Positions 35,622 through 45,011 of a stretch of DNA of 64,000 nt are shown in pieces. Source of the DNA: Castellaniella sp. S9 (lineage in GTDB: Bacteria > Pseudomonadota > Gammaproteobacteria > Burkholderiales > Burkholderiaceae_B). The stretch spans positions 144,766 through 208,765 of the forward strand of contig NZ_JAPFGD010000003.1 of the NCBI RefSeq assembly GCF_027257175.1, written 5' to 3'. The first letter of the stretch is position 1. Each line of letters begins with the position of its first letter. The position numbers and the translations under genes were made by a program. The notes beneath the pieces are model-generated. The model saw only the letters and a program-made list of their open reading frames with translations. It was not told the origin of the DNA and did no database searches.

Positions 35622-36353
35622 TCAGGCTTCCGAGGACACGACGCCCGACGCGCTGTCGGCCGCAGCCTGCCCGCCCTTGGCCTGCCGCCTGGCCAGGTTC
35701 TCGATGACCGACTGCTGCGCATTATGGATATGGGCACGCGCCAGGGATTCCGCCTTGTCGGCGTCGCCGGCAAGGATAGTATTCACCAGTTCCTCGTGCC
35801 CGGCGATCAGCGCATCGGTGCTGGCCATGGCGCGATTGGTCGACATCACGTAATAAATCAGGATTGACTGGCTCAGCAGCTCGAAAAATGCCAGCAGGCG
35901 CTTGTGCCCGGAGAGCACCGTGATCGTCCTGTGTATCCCCAGGTCCGCCTCTGCGACATCCCTGCGGTTGCCCTCGCGCAAGGCGTCGTGCAGGGCCTGC
36001 ATGGCGCTTTGGAGCGCGGCACGTCCTGCCGGGCCGATGCGTTCGGCCGCCAGCCGCGCCGCCAGGCCCTCAAGGTAATACCGCAGGCTGTAGAGCTCGA
36101 TCGCGTCCTCGTCGGAGAGCTCGGCAATTTCCCACCCGCTGTACGGACGCTGCACGACCAGGCCGTCGGCGGCCAGCCGCTGGAAGGCGGTGCGCACGGT
36201 CGAGCGGGACAAGCCGATTTCCGCAGCCAGGCCGACTTCCGTGATGCGCGTGCCCGGCGTCAACCGCCCCTCGATGACCGCCTCCCTGACCCAATCCGCC
36301 GCCTGCCGGTCAAGGCTCCTTTTGTCAATGATCATGTGTTTCAGGCGCGCCAA
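35622..36353 (-). CDS. GntR-family (FCD) regulator of the adjacent catabolic cluster
   Basis: 243 residues: a winged HTH at about 12-78 (ADWVREAVIEGRLTPGTRIT, GLSRSTVRTAFQRLAADGLV) and an all-helical FCD ligand domain at about 90-220 with the metal-binding pattern DLGIHRTI ... SGHKRL ... AGHEELVNTILAGDADKA ... ARAHIHNAQ. FCD regulators sense carboxylic acids or sugar acids and usually repress a divergent catabolic operon. That is the position here: its start is 152 bp from the enolase-superfamily gene. TTG 36353 is used because GGAGG sits six bases upstream; ATG 36335 has no good ribosome site. Confidence 0.88.
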   Translation of the reverse strand: MARLKHMIIDKRSLDRQAADWVREAVIEGRLTPGTRITEVGLAAEIGLSRSTVRTAFQRLAADGLVVQRPYSGWEIAELSDEDAIELYSLRYYLEGLAARLAAERIGPAGRAALQSAMQALHDALREGNRRDVAEADLGIHRTITVLSGHKRLLAFFELLSQSILIYYVMSTNRAMASTDALIAGHEELVNTILAGDADKAESLARAHIHNAQQSVIENLARRQAKGGQAAADSASGVVSSEA

Positions 36354-36432
36354 ATCGTGCCTCCAAGCTGATTATTTAGTCTACCAGCGATTCGCTCTCG
36401 ACCTGTTCTCTACGGGTAATCACCAATTGAGG

Positions 36433-36480
36433 GTATCGATACGTAACTGCCAGAATTAGTTAACTGTTATTTGTTAACAA
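36433..36480. promoter_or_regulatory. Palindromes in the gntR / enolase divergent promoter
   Basis: Three perfect short palindromes lie between the divergent genes: GTATCGATAC (36433-36442), GTTAAC within TAGTTAACTG (36459-36464) and TTGTTAACAA (36471-36480). The two GTTAAC centres are 14 bp apart, more than one helical turn. TTGTTAACAA resembles the T-N-G-T...A-C-N-A pattern of FadR-type GntR operators, so the region probably binds the adjacent regulator. The remainder of the 152-bp gap is AT-rich. Confidence 0.5.
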
Positions 36481-36505
36481 TTATACAACACAAGGAGCGA
36501 AGTAC

Positions 36506-37696
36506 ATGAAAATCGAGGCCGTGGATGTCCTGTCTTGCGACGCTGGATGGCGAAACTACAACTTCCTGAAGCTCACAACGGACACCGGCATCGTCGGCTG
36601 GAGCGAATTCGACGAGGCTTACGGACCGCCCGGGCTGTCCACCGTGATCCGGCAGTACATCCCCCAGGTCATCGGCCAGTCGGTTCTCGACCACGAGGCG
36701 ATCTACGGCCGCCTGGCGTCCACCATGCGGCCCGCGCCCTACGGCATGACCACGGAAGTCCTGGGCGCTCTGGAAAACGCCATGCTCGACGCCAAAGCGA
36801 AGGCGCTGGGCGTGCCCTGCTACCAATTGCTGGGGGGCAAGCACCGCGATACGGTACCGATCTATTGGTCCCACTGCGCCACTTGGCGCATCAACCACCC
36901 GACACTGTACAAGCCGGCCATCAAGGATCTGGACGATGTCAAGAAGGCGGGTGAGGACGCCCGCGCCGCAGGGCACTCGGCCGTCAAGACGAACCTATTC
37001 ATCCACGGCGACGGCCCGGTGCGCCAATGGATGGCCGGCTTCGGCGTCCCCTATCAGCCAGCGCTGAACATCGAGCCAAAACTCATCCGCAGCGTCCGCA
37101 GCCATCTGGAGGCGCTGCGCGACGGCATCGGCCCTGACATCCAGCTCATGATCGACCTGAACTTCAATGCGCGCACCGAGGGCTATGTCCAACTGGTGCG
37201 TGCTCTGCAGGACTTCGATTTCCTGTGGGTCGAACTCGACCTATACAACCCCGAGGCCCTTGCCTATATCAGGCAGCAAAGCCGCAGCCCCATCGCATCC
37301 CTGGAAACCTTGTTCGGGGTGCGCCAGTTCCTGCCGTACTTCCAGCAGCAGGCCATCGACGTCGCCATCGTGGACGCCGTCTGGAACGGCGCATGGCAAT
37401 CGATGAAAATCGCCAATACCGCCGATGCCTTCGACGTGAATATCGCGCCCCATAACTTCTACAGCCACCTGGCGACGATGATGAACGTGCACTTCGCGGC
37501 CGCGGCGCCCAACCTGCGCATCATGGAAAACGACGTCGACCGGCTTGCGTGGGACGATGAAATATTCGATTATCCCCCGGTCATCCGCAACGGCGCCATC
37601 GACGTCCCCGATCGGCCGGGCTGGGGTATCGAGCCCAACGAAGAAGCCCTGAAAGCCCATCCGGCCAAGGAAAGAAAGGGCTATCTGGGGCTCTAA
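36506..37696 (+). CDS. Enolase-superfamily (mandelate racemase/muconate lactonizing type) acid-sugar dehydratase candidate
   Basis: 396-residue enolase-superfamily enzyme. The capping domain covers 1-125; the barrel carries the catalytic lysine region SAVKTNLF (K161), metal ligands D217 (LMIDLNFN), E243 (WVELDLYN) and E267 (ASLETLFG), D290 in AIVDAVWNG and H316 in IAPHNFYSH. This is the mandelate-racemase subgroup pattern with a His/Asp dyad, shared by galactarate, talarate and related acid-sugar dehydratases. The reaction is probably abstraction of a proton alpha to a carboxylate with loss of water, giving a 2-keto-3-deoxy acid. Substrate unknown. Strong AAGGAG nine bases upstream; transcribed with the next four genes. 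Confidence 0.85.
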   Translation: MKIEAVDVLSCDAGWRNYNFLKLTTDTGIVGWSEFDEAYGPPGLSTVIRQYIPQVIGQSVLDHEAIYGRLASTMRPAPYGMTTEVLGALENAMLDAKAKALGVPCYQLLGGKHRDTVPIYWSHCATWRINHPTLYKPAIKDLDDVKKAGEDARAAGHSAVKTNLFIHGDGPVRQWMAGFGVPYQPALNIEPKLIRSVRSHLEALRDGIGPDIQLMIDLNFNARTEGYVQLVRALQDFDFLWVELDLYNPEALAYIRQQSRSPIASLETLFGVRQFLPYFQQQAIDVAIVDAVWNGAWQSMKIANTADAFDVNIAPHNFYSHLATMMNVHFAAAAPNLRIMENDVDRLAWDDEIFDYPPVIRNGAIDVPDRPGWGIEPNEEALKAHPAKERKGYLGL

Positions 37697-37756
37697 TTCT
37701 GGTCCCATCACGAATGCACTCCCCGAACAACCTCGTCAACAACACCATCAATCGAC

Positions 37757-38728
37757 ATGACGCACTCCAAAGATGCAAGACCCAAAGTAGTCATCGCCGA
37801 CTCCGTCGCGCCCGACCAGGACGTCGAGCGCAGAATACTGGAACCCTTGGCCGAGGTCGTCGTCGTGCCCTTCGGAGACGCGGACGCGTTGCACGCCGAA
37901 CTGCGCGACGCGGACGCAGTCCTGGGCTGCTACACGAAGTTCACCGATGACATGGTGCGCTCGATGACCAAGTGCAGGATCATGGCGCGCTCGGGCATCG
38001 GGGTGGACACCATTCCCATGCAGATCGCCACGGAAAAGGGAATCATCGTCACCAACGTGCCCGATTACTGCATCGACGAAGTGGCGGACCACGCCATGGC
38101 GCTGATGCTCTCACTCGTGCGGCGCATCGACGGACTGGCACAATCCGTGCGCGCCGGCACGTGGGACTACCGGACCGTCGGCAAGGTGCGTCGCCTCGCA
38201 GGGCTGCGGCTCGGCTTGGTGGGCTTCGGCAATATCGCACAGGCCGTGGCACGCCGTGCCCAGGCATTCAAGCTGGATCTGCTCGTGCACGACCCATACG
38301 TCGACCGGAAAACACTGGACGACTGGGGCGCCCAGGGGTGCGAGCTGGACACACTGCTCTCGCAAGCGGACATCGTGAGCCTGCACGTTCCCCTCAATCA
38401 GAAAACGCAACACCTGATCGCCGACCGGACCCTTGGACTCATGAAGCCAGACGCCTTCCTGGTCAATACGTCCCGAGGGGGGCTGGTGGATTTCGCCGCC
38501 GTGCGCAAGGCCCTGGAGCAGGGACGCCTCGCGGGCGCCGCACTGGACGTGCTGGAGCAGGAACCGCCGGCGGATGTCAAGAAAGCCGCCGCCGTGCCCA
38601 ACCTGCTGCTGACGCCGCATGCGGCTTTCAACTCGGAAGAAGCAACCCTGGAACTGCGCGAAAAATCCGCCACTGAGATCGCCCGGGTGCTGCGCGGCGA
38701 AAAACCCCGCTACCAAGTCAACCGATAA
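37757..38728 (+). CDS. D-2-hydroxyacid dehydrogenase (CtBP-like)
   Basis: 323-residue NAD(P)-dependent dehydrogenase of the D-isomer-specific 2-hydroxyacid family. N-terminal substrate domain with ARSGIGVDTIPMQIATEKGI; Rossmann motif LGLVGFGNIAQAVARRAQAF near residue 155; catalytic Arg in LVNTSRGGLVD, Glu in LEQEPPAD and His in LLTPHAAFNSEE. The spacing resembles C-terminal-binding-protein-like members. In this cluster it could reduce a 2-keto acid or oxidise the incoming 2-hydroxyacid. Follows the enolase-superfamily gene by 60 bp. Confidence 0.88.
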   Translation: MTHSKDARPKVVIADSVAPDQDVERRILEPLAEVVVVPFGDADALHAELRDADAVLGCYTKFTDDMVRSMTKCRIMARSGIGVDTIPMQIATEKGIIVTNVPDYCIDEVADHAMALMLSLVRRIDGLAQSVRAGTWDYRTVGKVRRLAGLRLGLVGFGNIAQAVARRAQAFKLDLLVHDPYVDRKTLDDWGAQGCELDTLLSQADIVSLHVPLNQKTQHLIADRTLGLMKPDAFLVNTSRGGLVDFAAVRKALEQGRLAGAALDVLEQEPPADVKKAAAVPNLLLTPHAAFNSEEATLELREKSATEIARVLRGEKPRYQVNR

Positions 38729-38787
38729 CGAACCGTTCACCCGCTCCAGGACGAAATCGGCGGGGACGGCCCACGGAAGGAGACGAC

Positions 38788-39423
38788 ATGCAGTTTCTAC
38801 TCAGGCTGTCACGCTTCATCGACAGGATCACAATGCACGTCGGCACATTGGCCATGCTGATGATCGCGGCGGCGGTGTTCATCAGCACGGGCAATGCGGT
38901 GGCGCGCAAGCTCTTCTCATTGAGCTCGAACGCCATGCTGGAGATCCAGTGGTATCTGTTCTCGGCGGTCTTCCTGCTGGGCGCTGGATACGCCCTGCTG
39001 AGGAACGCGCATGTGCGCATCGACTTCCTGTCCAGCCGGTTCTCGCCGCGTACCCGCAATCTCATCGACATCGGCGGCATCCTGCTGGTCATCGTGCCGC
39101 TTTGTGCCCTGCTGATCGAGATGTCGATGCCGTTATTCCTGAGCGCGTACCAAACCGGCGAGATGTCGCCCGACGCGGGCGGGTTGCTGCGCTGGCCAGT
39201 GCTGATGACAGTGCCGCTGGGAATGGTCCTGCTGCTGGCGCAAAGCGGCTCGGAAATCATCAAGCGCATCGCCTTTCTGGGCGGCTACGGCCCCGACCCG
39301 CTGTTCGAAAAGAGTGAACAGGAAAGCATCGACGAGCTCATCGCCGAGGGCGAGGCGCTCGTCGCGGAGGTGACCGGCCAGCACGCCGCGCCAACCACAG
39401 GCGCCGATCGGGAGGCCAAATGA
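38788..39423 (+). CDS. dctQ: TRAP transporter small permease (DctQ)
   Basis: 211-residue small membrane subunit with four hydrophobic segments (about 18-40, 52-73, 93-112, 135-155), including the DctQ-typical ARKLFSLSSNAMLEIQWYLFSAVFLLGAGYAL region and NAHVRIDFL. The charged C-terminal tail of about 45 residues is longer than usual. It associates with the large subunit for Na+-driven uptake of a carboxylate delivered by the binding protein. Preceded by AAGGAGACGAC; overlaps the large-subunit start by four bases. Confidence 0.92.
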   Translation: MQFLLRLSRFIDRITMHVGTLAMLMIAAAVFISTGNAVARKLFSLSSNAMLEIQWYLFSAVFLLGAGYALLRNAHVRIDFLSSRFSPRTRNLIDIGGILLVIVPLCALLIEMSMPLFLSAYQTGEMSPDAGGLLRWPVLMTVPLGMVLLLAQSGSEIIKRIAFLGGYGPDPLFEKSEQESIDELIAEGEALVAEVTGQHAAPTTGADREAK

Positions 39424-41111
39424 TGGAACTGCTGATCGACAACTACGTCGTGTTCATCTTCATTGGCCTGCTGGCCTTCCTGGCGACCGGCTTCCCCGTC
39501 GCTTTCGGCCTGGCGGCCACCGGCCTGTCCTTCGGCTGGCTGGGCAATGAGTTGGGACTCTTTCCCCTCGCGCTCTTCCAGGCACTGCCTCTGCGCCTCT
39601 TCGGCATCATGCAGAACGACACGCTGCTTGCCATTCCTTTCTTCACGCTCATGGGCATCATCCTGGAGCGCAGCGGCATGGCCGAGGACCTGCTCGAAAC
39701 GATCGGACAGGTCTTCGGCAAGGTGCGCGGCGGCATCGCGGTGGCGGTCGTGCTCGTCGGCGCCCTGCTCGCCGCGACGACCGGCGTGATCTCTGCGGCA
39801 GTGATTTCGATGGGGCTGATCTCCCTGCCCGTCATGCTGCGCCACGGATACAACCGCAGCATCGCCACCGGCGTCATCAGCGCGTCGGGAACCCTGGCCC
39901 AGATCGCTCCGCCCTCGCTCGTACTGATCGTGATGGCCGACCAGCTCGGTCAGCCGGTCGGCGACTTGTATGCGGGCGCGTTGCTGCCGGCGCTGTGCCT
40001 GATCGGCATCTACCTGCTCTACATCACCATCATCGCCATCATGCGTCCCGCGTGGATCCCCGCGCTGCCGCCTGAAGCGTTGATCTACAAGGAAGCCGAT
40101 GGCTCCAGCGGCCACCGTTCGCTGCTGGTAGTGCTATTGGCGTCGACTGCGATCGGTGTGCTCTGGAGCCAGATGCATGATCCGTTCATGTCCTGGATGC
40201 AAGGCCACGCCTATGCCGGGGCCGCCGACGAAAAGGTGATCTTCGCCATTATCGCGGGCTCCTTCGCCGCGATCCTCATGGCCAGCGCCAACCGCGTCGC
40301 GAAGATCGGGGCCCTGTCCCACTTGACCGAACAGGTGGTGTTCGCCCTGATCCCGCCGCTGGTGCTGATCTTCCTCGTGCTCGGGACGATCTTTCTAGGC
40401 CTGGCCACACCGACGGAAGGCGGCGCCATGGGGGCGACCGGCGCACTCATCATGGCCCTCGCCCGGCGGCGCCTGAGCTGGAAGCTGTTCCGGCAGGCCC
40501 TGGACCAGACGACGCTGCTCACCTGCTTTGTCATGTTCATCGTGATCGGCGCGACGGTCTTCAGTTTCGCCTTCAACGCTGTGGACGGACATCGCTGGGT
40601 CGCGCACCTGTTCGACCGCCTCCCCGGCGGCGAGATCGGCTTCCTGCTGTTCGTATGTCTGATGGTATTCGTGCTGGGCATGTTCATCGACTATTTCGAG
40701 ATCGCCTTCATCATCGTTCCGATCCTGGTCCCCGTCGTACAACAGATGGGCATCGACATGGTCTGGTTCGGTGTGCTGGTCGCCATGACCCTCCAGACCT
40801 CGTTCCTGACGCCACCGTTCGGATATGCGCTCTTCTACCTGCGCAGCGTTGCGCCGCGCAACGACTACACCGACGGGACGACGGGACGGCGCATCGGCAA
40901 GGTCACCACCGGCCAGATCTACAAGGGATCGTTGGCGTTCGTCATGCTCCAGGTCGTGATGATCGCTACCCTCATGGTCTTCCCGAACCTCGTGACCAGC
41001 GGCCTGGACCGCGGCGTCGCGATCGACGTCGACTCAGTCAAGCTGCAGCTCGACACCACTGGCCAGGGCTCGTCGACAGACGGCCGCGGATACGGACCAT
41101 CTCAATGGTAG
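39420..41111 (+). CDS. dctM: TRAP transporter large permease (DctM), long form
   Basis: 563-residue membrane protein. Most DctM proteins are about 430 residues; this belongs to the long subgroup with an extra central segment around 205-300. Typical DctM blocks are ATGFPVAFGLAATGLSFGWL, NDTLLAIPFFTLMGIILERSGMAEDLL, GALLAATTGVISAAVISMGLISLP and ASGTLAQIAPPSLVLIVMADQ. The second half contains GLATPTEGGAMGATGAL and the conserved FLTPPFGYALFYLRS. Long DctM proteins usually pair with TakP-type binding proteins, as here. Overlaps dctQ by four bases. Confidence 0.92.
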   Translation: MMELLIDNYVVFIFIGLLAFLATGFPVAFGLAATGLSFGWLGNELGLFPLALFQALPLRLFGIMQNDTLLAIPFFTLMGIILERSGMAEDLLETIGQVFGKVRGGIAVAVVLVGALLAATTGVISAAVISMGLISLPVMLRHGYNRSIATGVISASGTLAQIAPPSLVLIVMADQLGQPVGDLYAGALLPALCLIGIYLLYITIIAIMRPAWIPALPPEALIYKEADGSSGHRSLLVVLLASTAIGVLWSQMHDPFMSWMQGHAYAGAADEKVIFAIIAGSFAAILMASANRVAKIGALSHLTEQVVFALIPPLVLIFLVLGTIFLGLATPTEGGAMGATGALIMALARRRLSWKLFRQALDQTTLLTCFVMFIVIGATVFSFAFNAVDGHRWVAHLFDRLPGGEIGFLLFVCLMVFVLGMFIDYFEIAFIIVPILVPVVQQMGIDMVWFGVLVAMTLQTSFLTPPFGYALFYLRSVAPRNDYTDGTTGRRIGKVTTGQIYKGSLAFVMLQVVMIATLMVFPNLVTSGLDRGVAIDVDSVKLQLDTTGQGSSTDGRGYGPSQW

Positions 41112-41155
41112 GCAGGGTTCCACTCGACCCAATCGATACTCAAAAGGAGGAGTAC

Positions 41156-42241
41156 ATGCAACGACGTTCATTCATCAAGCAAGCGGGCCTCGGACTGACG
41201 GCAACCGCCGCAGCGATCGCCGCACCAGCCGTCCACGCGCAGCCGGCGCTGAGATGGCGCATGGCGACCAGCTACAGCACCTCGCTCCACGCCCATTACG
41301 GCTCCGAGCAGCGGTTCACCCAACTGGTCGAACAGATGTCCGGCGGCAAATTCACGATCACGCTGCACCACGCAGGCGAACTCATGCCCGCCTTCGGCGT
41401 GCTCGACGGCGTACAGAACGGCACCGTCGAATGCGTGCATACCGCACCCTACTATTTCGTCGGCAAGGACGAGACCTTCGGCATCGGCTCGGGCATCCCC
41501 TTCGGCCTGAACACGCGGCAGATGAACGCATGGATGTTCGACGGTAACGGCCTGGATCTCATGCGCGAGTTCTATCGCAACTACAACATCATCAACTTCC
41601 CCATGGGCAACACCAATGCCCAGATGGGAGGCTGGTTCCGCAAGGAGGTCCAGGGCGTGGAAGACCTCCAGGGCCTGAAGATCCGCATCCCAGGCATGGC
41701 CGGGGAGGTATTCCAGCGCATGGGAGCGGTGCCGCAGCAGATCCCCGGATCGGACATCTACACCTCGCTCGAGAAGGGCACCATCGACGCGGCGGAATGG
41801 GTCGGTCCCCTGGACGACCAGAAGCTGGGCCTGAACAAAGTCGCTCCGTACTACTATTATCCCGGCTGGTGGGAAGGGTCCGGCCAGGTGGACCTGTTCG
41901 TCAACACCAAGGCGTGGGAATCCCTGTCGGCGGAAAACCAGGCCATCATCCAGGCGGCATCCACCGTCGGCCACCTCGCAATGCAAACCATCTACGACAA
42001 CCGCAATCCGCAGGCGCTCAAGGAATTGGTCGGTGGCGGCACGCAATTGCGCCGCTTCTCCAAGCCGATCATGGATCGCAGCTTCAAGGAATCGATGCAG
42101 CTTTTCGACGAGATTTCCGGCCGTAATCCCAACTGGAAAAAGGTCTACGCCGACTACGCGAAATTCCGGGCCGACCAGAACTCGTGGTTCAAGTTCGCCG
42201 AAGGCAGCTTCGACAGCTACATGCAGATGCAGGACTGGTAA
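41156..42241 (+). CDS. dctP: TRAP transporter substrate-binding protein (DctP/TakP type), Tat-exported
   Basis: 361-residue periplasmic binding protein. The first 28 residues are a twin-arginine signal (MQRRSFIKQAGLGLTATAAA, cleavage near VHA), so export is probably by Tat in folded form. The mature part resembles TakP-like proteins that bind 2-oxo acids: MGGWFRKEVQGVEDLQGLKI, RIPGMAGEVFQRMGA, with the carboxylate-binding arginine in that second block, and the EWVGPLDDQKLG and YYPGWWEGSGQ segments. It therefore likely captures a 2-keto or 2-hydroxy carboxylate. GGAGGAG lies five to eleven bases before the ATG; this is the last gene of the cluster. Confidence 0.9.
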   Translation: MQRRSFIKQAGLGLTATAAAIAAPAVHAQPALRWRMATSYSTSLHAHYGSEQRFTQLVEQMSGGKFTITLHHAGELMPAFGVLDGVQNGTVECVHTAPYYFVGKDETFGIGSGIPFGLNTRQMNAWMFDGNGLDLMREFYRNYNIINFPMGNTNAQMGGWFRKEVQGVEDLQGLKIRIPGMAGEVFQRMGAVPQQIPGSDIYTSLEKGTIDAAEWVGPLDDQKLGLNKVAPYYYYPGWWEGSGQVDLFVNTKAWESLSAENQAIIQAASTVGHLAMQTIYDNRNPQALKELVGGGTQLRRFSKPIMDRSFKESMQLFDEISGRNPNWKKVYADYAKFRADQNSWFKFAEGSFDSYMQMQDW

Positions 42242-42266
42242 GCCAAAGGCCGCGCGCCCAACCGCC

Positions 42267-43589
42267 TCAGGCCGGCACGCCGTACAAGTCGTACTCGTCG
42301 GCGTCCTCGATGCGCACCTGGACCAGGTCGCCGGGGGCACGGCCGGCGGCATCGCGCAGCAGCACGGTGCCGTCGATTTCAGGTGCGTCGGCCATGGACC
42401 GCGCGGTGGCGCCGCCCTCGCCGTCGACCTCGTCGACCAGCACCGTCAGGGTGCGGCCGACCTTGGCCGCCAAGCGGCGCGTGGAGATCGACTGCTGGTG
42501 CGCCATGAAGCGCTCCCAGCGCTCGGCCTTGACCTCGTCGGGCACCGCGTCCGGCAAGTCGTTGGCGCGCGCACCCTCGACCGGCGAATACTGGAAACAG
42601 CCGACGCGGTCCAGCTGCGCCTCATCCATCCAATCCAGCAGGTACTGGAAATCCTCCTCGGTCTCGCCGGGAAAGCCGACGATGAAGGTCGAGCGCAGGG
42701 TCAAGTCCGGACAGGACTCGCGCCACTGGCGGATGCGCGCCAGGGTGCGGTCCTCGAAGGCGGGACGCTTCATGGCGCGCAGGATGCGCGGGCTGGCGTG
42801 CTGGAAGGGAATGTCCAGATACGGCAGGATGCGGCCCTCGGCCATCAGCGGGATCAGCTCGTCGACGTGGGGATAGGGATAGACGTAGTGCATGCGCACC
42901 CAGACCCCGAACTCCCCCAGTGCACTGGCCAGCGCGGTGAGGCGGGTCTTGACCGGGCGGCCGTCCCAGAAACCGGTGCGGTACTTGACGTCGACCCCAT
43001 AGGCGCTGGTGTCCTGCGAGATCACCAGCAATTCCTTCACGCCCGCGTCGACCAGGCGGCGCGCCTCGCCCAGCACGTCCCCGATGGGCCGGCTGACCAA
43101 GCGTCCGCGCATCGAGGGGATGATGCAGAAACTGCAATTGTGGTTGCAGCCCTCGGAGATCTTCAGATAGGCGTAGTGGCGCGGCGTCAGGCGGATACCC
43201 TGCGGCGGCACCAGGTCGACGTAGGGGTCGTGGACGATGGCGGGCGGCGCGGCCTCGTGCACGGCGCGCACGACCTGCTCGTACTGCTGGGGGCCGGTGA
43301 CGGCCAGCACCGCCGGGTGCACGTCGCGGATCATGTCCGCCTCGACGCCCAGGCAGCCGGTGACGATGACCTTGCCGTTCTCGACGATGGCCTCGCCGAT
43401 GGCGTCCAGCGATTCGGCCTTGGCGCTGTCGATGAAGCCGCAGGTATTGACCACGACCACGTCAGCACCCTCGTAGTCCGGGCTGATCTCATAGCCCTCG
43501 GTGCGCAACTGGGTCAGGATCCGCTCGGAATCCACCAACGCCTTGGGGCAACCCAGGCTGACAAATCCGACTCGGGGGGAAGCACTCAT
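42267..43589 (-). CDS. rimO: Ribosomal protein S12 methylthiotransferase RimO
   Basis: 440-residue radical-SAM enzyme that adds a methylthio group to the conserved aspartate of S12. UPF0004 domain with three cysteines binding the auxiliary cluster ([34 protein letters not shown]); radical-SAM motif [19 protein letters not shown]-terminal TRAM domain (about 375-438). Divergent from rsmB with 60 bp between starts. Its 3' end faces dctP across 25 bp, marking the right border of the accessory TRAP cluster. Confidence 0.96.
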   Translation of the reverse strand: MSASPRVGFVSLGCPKALVDSERILTQLRTEGYEISPDYEGADVVVVNTCGFIDSAKAESLDAIGEAIVENGKVIVTGCLGVEADMIRDVHPAVLAVTGPQQYEQVVRAVHEAAPPAIVHDPYVDLVPPQGIRLTPRHYAYLKISEGCNHNCSFCIIPSMRGRLVSRPIGDVLGEARRLVDAGVKELLVISQDTSAYGVDVKYRTGFWDGRPVKTRLTALASALGEFGVWVRMHYVYPYPHVDELIPLMAEGRILPYLDIPFQHASPRILRAMKRPAFEDRTLARIRQWRESCPDLTLRSTFIVGFPGETEEDFQYLLDWMDEAQLDRVGCFQYSPVEGARANDLPDAVPDEVKAERWERFMAHQQSISTRRLAAKVGRTLTVLVDEVDGEGGATARSMADAPEIDGTVLLRDAAGRAPGDLVQVRIEDADEYDLYGVPA

Positions 43590-43649
43590 GAAAACCTCTC
43601 GGGGCCTTGCGCCCGTTCAGGATGCCAAACCCCGTATTTTAGCGAATCG

Positions 43650-45011
43650 GTGCTAAAGTCCCCTGAAAACGCTCCTCCCGCCCCTTTCGTGCCAGATTCA
43701 CACACGCCTTCGCTATCGGACCAGATGCTTGCGGCCGCCCAGGCCGTGCGCGCCGTCCTCGCCGGACAATCGCTCTCGGACAGCCTCGCACGCACGCCGC
43801 CGGCGCAGCGCGCCGCCGCCCAGGCCCTGTCTTTCCACGCCATGCGCCGTCTTGGCCTGGCGCGCGCCCTGCAGCGGCGCCTGGTGGCGCGCGCGCCCGC
43901 CGATCCGCTCGCGCACGCGCTGCTGCTGCTGGGCCTGTGCCTGATGGACGCGAGCCTCGAGCCGGCGGAAGGCCGGGGCGCGCACGTCCCGGCCTATGCA
44001 CCGCACACGGTCGTGCACCAGGCGGTCGACGCCGCCGCACGCGACAGACGCTGCCGGCCCGTCAAGGGCCTCATCAACGCCGTCCTGCGCCGCTATGCCC
44101 GTGAACGCGCGCAATGGCTCGCGCAGGTGGCCGACGAGCCCGAGGCCCGCTGGAACCATCCCGCATGGTGGGTGGATGCCTTGCGCGAGGCCTGGCCGGC
44201 GCACTGGCAGGCGCTGCTGGCCTCGGCCGACATCCCCGGCCCCCTGGTCCTGCGGGCCAATGCCCGACGCACCACGCCGGCACAGCTGTGCGAACGCCTC
44301 GCCGCCGAGGGGATCGACAGCCGCCTCGTGGGCGCGGACGGCCTGCTGCTGCCGCGGCCGCGGCCGGTGCACGAGATCCCCGGCTATGCCGGGGGCCTGT
44401 GGTCCGTGCAGGACCTGTCCGCGCAACAGGCGGCGCGCCTGCTGCCGCTGGCCGACGGGATGCGCGTGCTGGACGCCTGCGCCGCACCGGGCGGCAAGAC
44501 CGCCCACATGCTCGAGCGCCATGCCCTGCGCCTGACGGCGATCGACAGCGACGCGCAGCGGCTGGCCCGCATCGGGCAAAACCTCGACCGCCTGGGCCTG
44601 TCCGGCCCCCAAGCCATGCTGCGGCACGCCGATGCGGCCGATCCGGCGGCCTGGTGGGACGGACAGGCCTTCGACGCCATTCTCGCCGACGTGCCCTGCA
44701 CGGCCTCGGGCGTGGTGCGCCGCCACCCGGACATCCGCTGGCTGCGGCGCCCCGAGGACCTGCCGCGCACCGCCGCGCTGCAGGCGCGCATCGCCGATGC
44801 CCTCTGGCCGCTGCTGCGCACGGGCGGCCACCTGCTGTATGCCACCTGCTCGATTTTTCCGCTGGAATGCGAGGACCAGGTGCGGGCATTTCTGGGGCGG
44901 CATCCCGATGCGCGGCGCCTGCCCGCGCCCGGCCAGATTCTGCCGCTACCCGGCGCGAACGGCGAGACGGGCGATGGATTTTTCTACGCCTTGATTGCCA
45001 AGCATGAATGA
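43650..45011 (+). CDS. rsmB: 16S rRNA (cytosine967-C5)-methyltransferase RsmB
   Basis: 453-residue NOL1/NOP2/Sun-type methyltransferase with an N-terminal NusB-like domain (about 25-165) and a catalytic domain. Motifs: LDACAAPGGKTAHMLE (SAM), DVPCTASGVVRRHPDIRWL with one catalytic cysteine, and LLYATCSIFPLECEDQV with the nucleophilic cysteine. The start is uncertain: GTG 43650 keeps the KSPENAPPAP lead seen in relatives, while GTG 43689 and ATG 43725 are alternatives; none has a strong Shine-Dalgarno. The stop overlaps the DUF4390 start by four bases. Confidence 0.9.
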   Translation: MLKSPENAPPAPFVPDSHTPSLSDQMLAAAQAVRAVLAGQSLSDSLARTPPAQRAAAQALSFHAMRRLGLARALQRRLVARAPADPLAHALLLLGLCLMDASLEPAEGRGAHVPAYAPHTVVHQAVDAAARDRRCRPVKGLINAVLRRYARERAQWLAQVADEPEARWNHPAWWVDALREAWPAHWQALLASADIPGPLVLRANARRTTPAQLCERLAAEGIDSRLVGADGLLLPRPRPVHEIPGYAGGLWSVQDLSAQQAARLLPLADGMRVLDACAAPGGKTAHMLERHALRLTAIDSDAQRLARIGQNLDRLGLSGPQAMLRHADAADPAAWWDGQAFDAILADVPCTASGVVRRHPDIRWLRRPEDLPRTAALQARIADALWPLLRTGGHLLYATCSIFPLECEDQVRAFLGRHPDARRLPAPGQILPLPGANGETGDGFFYALIAKHE

